In this document: one piece after another, positions 50,201 through 62,200 of the stretch | Layout: every line of letters begins with the position of its first letter | Position numbering within the stretch: the first letter of the stretch is position 1 | Assembly: GCF_905147045.1 (NCBI RefSeq) | Contig: NC_065918.1 | Coordinates: 14,880,001 to 14,944,000 of the forward strand | Source: Nymphalis io | Taxonomy: Eukaryota; Arthropoda; Insecta; Lepidoptera; Nymphalidae | DNA length: 64,000 nucleotides | Reading direction: 5' to 3' | Notes under the pieces: model-generated | Seen by the model: the letters and a program-made list of their open reading frames with translations, nothing else | Databases searched by the model: none | Told to the model about the DNA's origin: nothing | Made by a program: the position numbers and the translations under genes

Positions 50201-53200
50201 AATATTTAACATTTTTAATTTCTCCCTAAAAACAGTCTTACCTTTCGTCTGCTTCTGCTCCAGTCAAACGAGGACGATTGAAAAGATTAACAGAAAGTCA
50301 ACCATAGCGAGAAGAGCATCTAGCATAGTAGCGTTCTAGAAGAGCTGCGTCTCAGTCTCAAGAGGTTTTTTTCTGAATCGCGTCCTAATGCAAATAGATG
50401 ACATAATGCCGCGTCATGGTCTAAAGAGAATAGCGTATAACGTGACAGTCGATTGAGTGCAAGCCAGTCCCGCCACACTGAAGCATGAATTGCGGAAACT
50501 TGGGAATAATGTGAGATTCAGTTAAGCTCTAAACGTAGCCGCCACAACATTACCCGATCTATAGAGACAAATTTCGAACGAAAACAGTGTTTAGCTATAG
50601 CTTAATGACTACAACCATCACAAAATCTAACGGTCCCTAAAGTCAAATCAAGAAAGAAGATCACTTTTGTCTGCTGACCGCATTCGTCACAAACTCTCGC
50701 GTTCTCTAAAAATGCATGAGGAAAGAGAGTCATGTCTATCTGCTGATCGCACTCGTCACAAAATCTCTTGTTCTGTAGAAACGCATGAGGAAGGAATATT
50801 ATTTTTGTCTGCTGATCGTACCCAACGCGAAATTATACACTTTCTAGAAACAGATAAGAAAAGACACTTACATTTGTCTGATGGCCGTAAACTCCATGAA
50901 ATATCACGGATGTTGGAGACAGATGAGTAGCATGTCTAGTGTTTATCGTTTACTCACAGTAGCTGCTGTGATAAACAGGACAAAACCACTCATCACCTTG
51001 AAGAAGAAGTCGTGTGCAAGTTTTGCAGCAGAAACAATCCAGTGAGATCCGAACTATGAAGTTAGGAGAAGACCAGCTGCGAAATGGCGTTCTTAGGTTG
51101 TCTCTGATGTTTCGCGAGTATACGATCCTGAAAAGAGAAGAAGAGTAGAATAAAATGGATTTTATTATGTCTTAATAATAATAAAATTTACCAATTATAC
51201 TCATCTTGGTTCAATGAACGATATATGCGCGCATTTCCGTGCATAGAAGGAGAATGAAGAAACCAAAGAAATGTGTTTTTTATCTGGCAAAGTTCACAGT
51301 TAGAGAGATCACAAGAACTACCAGAATACCTGTAGGTAGTGGGTATTAGGGTCCGTTCACACAGACCGGCTCGGAGAGGAGAGCAGATTTTTATCACGTT
51401 GGAAACAGTGTTTTGAGTGATTGTAGTAAAGTTTATTTTTGCATTTGCACCTTTTTTGTCATTAAAAATGCCTGAACGCGCTTCGTGTGAAGTAATAAAA
51501 GGAGCCGACCGGCTCCGCTTGCGTGCTCTTTCTCGCTCGCACCCGCTTTCAGATCTCTTCCAGCCGGTCGATGTGAAATAGTTGGCGGCTCCGCTCCGGC
51601 CAATTCCAAGCGTATACGACCCGGTCTGTGTGAAAAGAAAAAAGCAGGCCGATGCTCTCCGAGCCGGTCTGTGTGAACGGACCCTAAGGCACTTAGAATG
51701 TGTACGTTCCGAGTGCATTTTATTGGTATTTAATTCTCAACTGCCTCTGCAAAAATAAACAACATATAAATACTTGATTTGCGGGCGTAGGAAGTCGCGG
51801 GAAAAGCTAGTACTAATAGATAAAAAACTCCATAACATATAGCTGTCATTTATACTCTGTGACAGCGAAGCATATTAATATTTAAAACGAGGACAGACGC
51901 GTCAGCAGGCTAGCTGGTCATGTTACCATTCAAAGAAAAGTATTTGTATACATACATAAGGAATATTATGGTCAGATTTTATTTTTTATTTCTATGTATA
52001 TATTATGATGGTGTAAAAAAATAATAAAAAATAATTGCATTAGTGTTTAAAATTATGTTACTCATATATTTTTTATTGAAACGAAACAAATTTTGTTATA
52101 AAAACGTAAAAAATGTAAAACCAATAAAATAAAAAGATAATAAAAAAGTTTACATTAACGAAGTACTATATGCGTCAAAGATTATTGAAACGTAATATAG
52201 AAAGAAAGTTGTACTTTAATTTAAATTTGAAATATTGCTATCTTCGCGAAATATTTTACTTAAAATTGAATTTTATTACAAAAGCTCTTATTTATAACAA
52301 CTTGTAATAAAGTTGACTTTCACAAACAATTGATAAAAGTTTATTAACGTTTAGATATTTTACACTTTTCAGTGAAAATTTTCATAGAAAGAACGTTCAA
52401 AAACCAATACTTGTTTTAAAAATCGTACGCTATCTGCACCAAAACGGTAAAAAAGAATATCGGAAAACGCAAATAAAAAGGTGCTCCCTTTTACATTTCA
52501 CTTTGGTAATCAAATTTAATAAACAAAAATAAAGTGCTCTTTCTGCATGCTTTTGCTATCTAATCTAACACTACTAAATCTAACACTATTCAATCCTTAA
52601 AATATTATAATAAAATAACTTTTTACTTTTTTAAAAGGGTATTGCTTATTATATAAATTAAATGCGAAGCTACCGTCGAAAATGTATTTCAAAATCAATG
52701 AAATCTAACTTATATAAGAAATCAAAACCCTTCTTAGGTATCTAAAATACATTCACCCGGAACAGCAGCCCAAGCCCAATCCGTGGAAAGGTGCCGCTTA
52801 GGGAGTTTTATACATCCATTTTTCCTGGAAATATTTACTTTACGTGCGTCACGTTTAGAGCTGAAGTCGTTAAACGATTTAATAAAAAAATAACCTATAA
52901 TTATACCTACCCCATAAATAAAATAATTATGAAAAATAAATTACATATCAAATTATTAAGAAGGTAAAAAAATTATACTTACACATTTGATTTATACTGT
53001 ATATACGAATATTAATTCATTAATTATTCGCAGTAAATCGCAAGAAATTGCAAACAAATAAGTGCTTTAAAAAACACGATTAAATTTTAAACCAAAATTA
53101 TATATTGTTTTTCAATGGATATGAGCGTTTGATATAATTATGTATTATTACAGAAGACGTTTGAAGTTATAAAATCCGTAATATAACGTTTTAATAAACA

Positions 53201-56200
53201 GAAATTATGAAGAAAATTGTACGATTAGTGACATTAGTATGTAAAATGATATGTTTCTTCATTCGATTATTAAAATAATGATAGTTTAAGAAAATTCCAG
53301 TGAATATTGTGCAGTCTATATTTTTATTTTATAAAACCTTAGGTTTTTAAATAACGTCTGCGTGCAAATGTTGTCTTTTTTATCAACATATTTTTCTTTG
53401 TGTTTATAGTGATTTCATATTTATATTTATTGTGATTTTGATAGTGATTAAAACGTTTTTATACAATTTGAAAAAAAAACAGCTGTCATTTGTGAAAATA
53501 TTTAAAAATAAATTATACTATATGTAATGTTGAACCAACACAATTTATAAATATATTTTTGACGCATGAATTTACAAGTATAATTTGTATTGTTATATTA
53601 TTTCTAGCCAATTCGTATCTGCGATGGCGTCTTTAATATAACGAATAGCCGCTTTCAAAGCGAGGATAATGACAATTTTCAGCCGCAAATGCGATTTCGA
53701 ATATTCTTTTTTCAAATCATTCAATTTATTAAAACTTTATGTTTTAAGTAATGACTGATGAAATAGTATCATGCATGTTGATTACGAACTAGCGTCAATA
53801 ATGCATTGCGAAAACTACTTTTCAAGTACTTTTAGTAACTTGTGCAGAATAAAGTTACATTTCAATTTAATATACTTTTCACGTAAATATTGTCACTCGT
53901 GTATTATATAAAGAGAAATCGAACTGAAGCTGAAAATTATGAAATTTAGATAAGTTAGACAGAACTACGGGAAGTTTTTAGAAATCGTCTCTTATATTTC
54001 TAATCAAAACAAAAAATCAAAGATAAATATTACAATTTTTAACGATAAGCATATGTTTTAACGTTTTTAAATTCAGTGGTGAGTTTTTTTTTAAATGTTG
54101 TATCATATCATAAAAAATTATCATAGTCTAAAAAATCTTGTATATTTAGTTTGATATTTTTATCTATGTAACTAAAACATTTCTGGTGTTGATTGCAAAT
54201 ACAATGGTATTTGTAGTTACACTTAATTTAAAGATTGATTAAATTTTAATCGTGTCTGTTTTTTTTATAACAAAATTCGCCAGAAAATTAACAAGATAAC
54301 TTACGTCCTTATTTCTCATTCATTAGAAAATTTATTACAATATTTGTACTAAAACTAATGACGATCTAGTCTAAGAAACAATAACTTTAATAGTTTAATT
54401 TTATATCATTTATTCATTTACGTCTAAGTTTATGCAAACAGATTTATCAAATATTAAAGTAAGCAGCGGACTGACTTCTAACTTTACCAAGTAACTGACT
54501 CGAAATGCCTTTGAATAATAAATAATGTTTAAGTGAGTATTATATACATTTACTACTGATAATATTATTTAGTCATTCTACAATATATGAATATTAATAT
54601 AGTTTTAATATATATTATTTATTTTCTCATTTAAACGTTTTCCAATATTGAAGTTGAAAAGTTGATAGTAGATACTAAAAAGTCTGAAGTTATGATGGTC
54701 GGGTCCTCTAAGCTTAGGCTCATTAGGTACGTTTTAATAGATCCCATAGATCACACTGAAAAATGACAGACGCGTATTACTTCCCTGGTGGTAGGGCTTT
54801 GTGCAAGCTCGTCTGGGTAGATACCATCCACTCATCAGATATTCTACCGCAAAACAACAGTACATGTTATTGTTGTGTTCCGGTTTGAAGGGTGAGTGAG
54901 CCAGTGTAATTACAGGCACAAGGGACATAGCATCTTAGTTCCCAAGGTTGGTGGCGCATTGGCGATGTAAGCGATGGTTAACATATCTTACAATGACAAT
55001 GTTTATGGCCGTTGGTGACCACTTATCCGTGACCATCACCCATATCCATCCCTGTCCGTCTACTTATACTATAAAAAACTTAGTTTTTAAATTACAGTTA
55101 ATATTTCCGTCTTCTCCCATCGAGTTACTATAAGCTTATACAGGCTTCCACAAGTCGCTCACTTCCTTTATACGAACATTACTTCAGATTCCTTGAGCTA
55201 TTATAATTCTCACTTTCACCACAAGCTTACACTAAATTGAAAATAAATACGAAAACAATGGTCGCAATCAATGCAAATTTTAAATATACCTAACAAATTA
55301 TTCCAGCGATTAACATACAACAAATAAAAGTTTTTCAAAAAATCGTTACAAAACAACATGTTTGTTCATGATTTTGGCTACACATGACACAGGCTCTTTT
55401 TAAAATTTTCAAAGTTTTATTATTTTATAATTAATTACCTTAATTTAGTTATCTAGCGGCTAACTTATAAGACCGCAGATCTTGTGTGTTTAAAGTTAAG
55501 CGCTTTAATATAAACTTAGATTATCGATTCATTTATAATAGTAATTGTAATACAAACAAAGCTTATTATTACAAAATTGATTAATTATCAATAAATCAGA
55601 TAGTTCGTGACAATAAACGACCTCATTTACATGTTAACGGATATGCCTGAAATGAATGATATTTCATGCATAAAATCATATATTTCCTATTCTATTAAAA
55701 TCCAATAAATCATTATGACTGTACTTGACTTCATGCAAGACAAATTGTAGTAAGATGAAAATTGGAACTCAGAGCGCTTTGTTGTTGAAGTTTGTTATAG
55801 TTGTTATCAAATTTAACAGACGTATAAGCAATCTCGCAATTCAAAATTATATCGTTATTAAAAGAGCACAATCTATTAGACAAACCTTATTCATTCGAGG
55901 TATTCCAATTACTTTAAAATTTGACGTCGAATGCATTTTGAAACTAGATGAAATATCTAAAGTTTCAACGAGTTAATTTATTACATTTAATGTTAAATGT
56001 TTCAAACTTAGTAAAATGAAAAATGTTTTTAATATTTTCATATGATGCTTCTCAGAGATTATGTTTTATGTAAAATCATCCACGCTATTAAATATATTTC
56101 TCTCGATAACGCAAGACGTTTGTCCGTGCGTTAGGTGTTTTTTTTTTTTTTTATTTTGATTTACGTTATTTTAATGTGCCTGTATATTTTTATTACCAAA

Positions 56201-59200
56201 CATCGCTACGATCTAAATTTCAGGATCAAAAATGGTAAAAATAAAATTATTATATAAAATTCAAGCTCGCAATGATCAACATTCTTTAGAATGCTGTGAG
56301 TCAGTTTCCTTGTGTTATTGATTTTCAACGGTTTCTGTATTGATTAGTTTGTATAAATGGTATTCGACCAGCCTGTTCGGATATTTTTTTATAGATAGCC
56401 ATTATGTTCTGGTGCCCCAAAAACTATCTACTAATTCAACTACTGCATGGAATAAGCTATCAGCTTATTCCTTAATGCCTTCTTATAATTAGTTTGCTGA
56501 CCAGTTATTTTATAGTAACTGCATCACATTTATTTTCGTAATATGTTATCGACTGATTTCGCTATATTAATTATTACTATTTGATTTTCTATCCTGCCTT
56601 TTATACGGAAAAAAATAAAAATAATCTGGCGTGTATAATATTCCTATGCATCTGAATCTTACGCAATCGTTCAGTTGACCTTATCTGCGTATATGATGAC
56701 AATGAGACATTTGGAATATAACTGTTGAAAGATTTCCAAAAAGCTTTCGTATTTATAATTTTATAAGTGCATCATTTTTCTATTTAATGTTTTTTTTTCA
56801 GGGCTGCTGGAGGGGGTGGAATGTTTGGTGACGTCAATATATCTGCTATCTTGGATTCCTTCAGTATCAGTTACGACAAAAGAGTAAGACCAAACTATGG
56901 AGGTTAGTAACTAGAATAAAATTGATAAATAAATAACACACATAAGTTATAAAAAAATTAACGTAAATTCCCTGATATTATTATTAACATTAAATAAATA
57001 CTCGAGTAGATACCATTTTTACTTAAAAAAAAATTCTTGTGCCTTACGCAAACGAAAATATTAAAATAATTTATATCGAAATAGCATTTCAAAAATATTT
57101 AATATTTTATTGATAAATAACAATAATAATTGAATTATTATTTTAATTATAAGTAATTATGGTTGGTTTAACATTTTATGTTGTTATATATTGTAAAGAT
57201 CTCTTAAAGAGTAGTTTTGTGAAAATACACACGTGTAAAATTATGTCACATGGATATACAAAATTATGTTTATATTTTTTATAGAGATGAGGGTTTATTT
57301 CCCTTGTGTCGGTTGTCTACTTCGTCCCTTTTAATATTTAATACGTTATGTAGGTATATGATTCATTATATCTGATAATAAGCTAGAGACCATCTGTTAG
57401 AAATAACAATAAGCAATGAGAATGACGATCCATTTAAATGAAGGAAATATTTATCCTCGTTACACAAACAGTTTAAGCTTATTTAATATACCATTTCTTA
57501 TTTAGATTATAATTTAGTCGTTTATTGAATTGAATATTGAAAAAAAAATGAAAAGAACGGAGATTGTCTTGTATAATTAAAAATTATTGTCATGAAATAT
57601 TTATTGGATCTAATTATAAATAATAATAATTGTAAAATTATTATTTACTTCTATGTATTTATTTATGTTTGAAGTAACACAACACGGATCTTGAAGGTAT
57701 GTATATTTCAATAATTTAGGTAAAAATCCTTGCCACATATGAATATTATAAAAAAAAAACAAACAACATTTTACATAATTTATTTCGAATGTATTCTAAA
57801 CTTAAAAATCCTTACTTTACCAGGCCGTTAACGCTATTTCTTATTGGATCCGAGATTAATTTACGCTAGTCATGCAAAGCCGATATTGTTTGTTAAACGG
57901 CGCCAGAAGCAATAATACAACCCAACGATCGTTAATATAACACATAATCAAAATAAAACGATTTAACATTCTATTATCTCGATTCACGTCCAGCAATTTA
58001 GTTCTGGCCACGAAGTTGCGTTTACATTATACATCCTTGTTTGTATACCATAATTATATAGGTCAGGTATTACGTAATACATTTTAATTTCTCATTGACT
58101 TCCAGAGAATAATACGACATGAATTATCACTGGGATTTTTATATTTATTCAGTTTAGAATTTTTGTTATTTCATTGCGTTAAAATATGGTATACATATTT
58201 TAATTAATCATACTCAATTGATCAACGTTATTGCCCAACCAAACAATCCTTGCAGGAATACACGATACAGTTACGATATACGATAATATGTTTTATACAA
58301 TAAGAACTAATATCTTAAATAGTTGATTTTTAAAATACTACGTCATTTAAATTAAATTCCTGGGAAACGTAAAATGTCTCTTGTAGTTTCATTTGCATCG
58401 CTATAAATCGCCCACTTTTGTTAAGGCCCCTTGTCTCTTAAATCATTTTGAAAATTGGAATGACGTAAATTGTTTTCTAAGTTATTCTCTAAGATTGAGA
58501 AATTGTATTACAAATACTGTCTTTATTTTTTAAATTGCTGTTTTTTTGATACAATCGCAGTGTATCGCAGGCCATAAAAACTTCGTTATGGGTTATGGGT
58601 TTGATTGTCGTGCGATTAATTTCTTGCGTATCTATTTTTTTATCTTACTTCCGTTTGTTTATTGCTTTTCATATTTTTTACTCATTTCAATTAAATTTAC
58701 TACAACATGTTCTTCTTACACAACAATATGACATAACGCCTTAAACCGATAGGATATGCAATATAAAAAGATATTATTAACCTGTAAAATGAAAAATCCG
58801 ATTAAAAGTACTTAAAAATAACAAAAAGCAACATACTCATTTGAATATTATCGGTGGAGGCTTTTGTATATAACATTGCCTAGATTTTTTTACAAAATAA
58901 ATTATTATTCTTTACATTAACGAGTCATAAGTTTATATAAATAATTAAACAAGAATTTATATTAATATGCAATAAGCGAAATCAAGCTTAAATTCGATTT
59001 ATAGTCTAAATGGAATACACATCGTTTTATTAACAATCTATAAAACAAAATTCGAAATTCATTTCATGAACACAATTTGCACGAAGTGAACTCTGTCCAA
59101 TTAACTTTTTTCTGGTCTTTGTTTAAAGATAAAACGTATTCATTTTCAGAAATTATCTAACAGCTTACCGTGAAAAACGTCATCTAAAATTATCTTTGTA

Positions 59201-62200
59201 TCAATAATGAACTAATTTAATAAAAGCCGTTCAAGAATTATTCAGACTTCTTCTTTCTTAATTATTTTACTTCAATAATTTTACTATTCAACAGAAACTA
59301 CACAACAAAATACAATAACATATAGTTTCTTTGTCCTAGTCACTGAATTAAAAGCGCCGTTCACGCGACAGAACCACTTGTCATGTGTGTATTGTGTCGT
59401 TTTCAGGACCACCCGTGGAAGTGGGAGTTACCATGTACGTGCTCTCCATCAGCTCTCTATCTGAAGTGAAAATGGTATCTCACAATCAAAGCAATAATAA
59501 AGACACAGCGCATACATAGCAAAATTTGTCCTTTAGTACAATCACCAGCATTACCGTTCATCGTAGCACCCGTGTCCACGGTTCGATCGCTATAGGCGCG
59601 GTACGATGCGATCACGATCAGTTTGCGATCGCATCGATGCGATATCGTCGCGTTCTTTTCCGCACGCACCCCGCGCCTCTCGCCCCGCTCCGGCAATGGG
59701 GCACGTCATTGTCCTCTGGTTTGGTTTTCACGGCGCGAGGCGCGCGCGCGACTCACAATTGGGCTTGATTGCAGGTCCGCCAGTGGAGGTAGGCGTCACC
59801 ATGTATGTGCTCTCTATCAGCTCCGTCTCCGAAGTGCTCATGGTACTCGCCACTATCAGCTCACGCTTGACTCGGTCTCTCCGGCCAAGGCCGCTGCGAC
59901 CGAGCAGCCCCAGATACGAGGCTGCGAGCATGTCCGCGTTTCGTGGAGCAAACGCCCTTTGTCAGCCAACCTGCTTTCTTATTATGTGTCCCCAGACCGT
60001 ATAACTTGTGTTAAGCAGAAATTGCTTTATGACGTCATAATAAGAACAGCAATCCGTTTTAACCTTACAAGTTATCAGGTTGAGTGTCCAGCAGTATTCG
60101 TAATTCCAAAGAAAAATCTATCTATTTAACGCGAAGTGGTGATGGCGGTCGTCTGATTATTTATATAGTAAGCTTAAGGTTAATACGTTAAGAACCTACC
60201 TTAAAGTTATTACGTTAAGCTAGATTCTTAAACAAACTTTAGGTACGGAACGCTTAAGGTAACGATTCATTATTTTATAACGCGTGATAATAAATTAAAA
60301 GTATTAATTCTAAAGTAACATCAACACTTCGTTTGTAAATAGTTTTTTGTATCAACTGCACCAATAACTAATTAATACAAGACCGGTGCAATCGAAAGAT
60401 ACTCTATGGATTTGCGACGACTGTTTAATTCTTCGTAACTCATTTCGTAGTTTGATGTGTATGTGTGTATCTACTGAAATTGCCTAAATATTCGTTACCT
60501 TTCACGCTCTCGAGTAATTTGGAACACCGGTTGATATAGTTCTAATTTTTATATTCGCTTAAATTACTTTTAATATTTTACATATTAGTGTAATGTAGAG
60601 ATACTAACAATGATACTCTTAAACCCACTTTACCCGGTCTTCCAAAATATGGAATTTTACGAGCTGCTAGGCGTTTGGGTAAAGACCCCGAAGTGGAAAC
60701 CAAATCAAAGCTCAGAAGGTCACAGTAAGACGTGACCCATGGCATGGAGAGGTTGTCTATTTTGTAACATAATTCTCAATAAGCCGAAATCACCAAATAA
60801 ATAAATTTTATTCTTCAAACATTGACCAAATATTTACACGTGGCAATTTGTGTATTTGTCGGCTTGTTAGCTTCGATTAAGAGATAGCCTTTATCGAGCC
60901 GTGGGTGCCTGCGCCACCGCCCACTCACCTCGCCCTATCCCACCACCAAGCACCCATTTCATTATTAGACCACACCAATTTAACTTAGGCTTCGTGTCAC
61001 ACACAACACTGCACTGTTTTTTTATCGTTTCTAGCTTCGCTCAATTTGTCCATTCAATGTAGTAAAACTATACGAGGTGCGTGTTATTGTATTAATTGTA
61101 AAATATCTATTGAATTTTCGACACTAGCATCGTATTTGTTGTTAGACCTGATGGTATCAGGCCGCCCTCAAACGCTCCTTACTGGTTCTTTTAGGGTATC
61201 AGCTACCATATCAAAGCATGCAAATGTTAGATGTTTGTATATTGTATATTAATTTTCTATTATTCAAACCATTATAACTGTTGCTACTAAATTCATAGTT
61301 CTCACATCGAATAATTCAATTTAAAAAGACCATATCATTGAAATTTTCATTTTTAATCAAATAATTCATGAGTGAGATCTGTGTTTTAATTGCTATGTAT
61401 CAATTTATATTTTGATTATTATTATTTTTTTAATAATTTTTATTACGTCTATGTATTTTTTCTTCAGGATTTCACGCTGGATTTTTACTTCAGACAATTT
61501 TGGACTGACCCTAGATTGGCATACAAAAAGAGACCTGGTGTTGAGACATTATCGGTTGGCTCTGAATTTATAAAGAACATATGGGTACCAGATACGTTCT
61601 TTGTAAACGAAAAGCAATCGTATTTCCACATCGCGACAACCAGCAACGAATTTATTCGTATTCACTATTCAGGCTCTATCACTAGAAGCATCAGGTAATA
61701 TCGTACTTAATAATATTAAATATTGTAAAAAAAACCAAAATCGCTTTAAAGACTTAAAATAGTGGTTATACGCGTGAATTGGTGGCAATAATGTTAGAAG
61801 TATTCAATTAAATTAGAAGAAATAATTTAAAAAATACGTTACCATTTCAGCTTAACATAGTTTTTTATTTAGGTATATTATTATACCCCCACAATAATTA
61901 ATACGTTTATAAATAATAACTTAATAAAATTAAATATATATACAAACAAGTGTGCATATAATCTTACGTAGTGATGTAATATGATGTACTATGTGCAAAG
62001 CGGATTAATGGATTTCCTTTAATATATTAATGTAACTAATAATAGTACGTAATAATATAATAAAATATTAAGAAGTTTCGTTAAGCTAATTAGTGGTTTG
62101 TCGGTTTGTATTCGCTAATGAATGAAAATGAACTACAATTAAAAATAAAAAGAACAACAAGCGAGCGCATACATCGGACCGGTCAGTCGGTGCGTCAATT

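Noticed and set aside
51188..51718. 176-codon minus-strand open frame
   Set aside because: It reads through the MITE with inverted ends. The arginine/serine-rich text is the GC-rich MITE and there is no protein motif.
59526..60129. Several overlapping + open frames of 80-168 codons around exon 3b
   Set aside because: The CpG-rich DNA lowers stop frequency. Only the 68-bp exon 3b part makes sense in the Rdl frame.
61390..61698. 102-codon + open frame from an ATG at 61390
   Set aside because: The start lies in intron 3. The real coding part is exon 4 from 61468, shown by the acceptor 'ttcttcag' and the phase.
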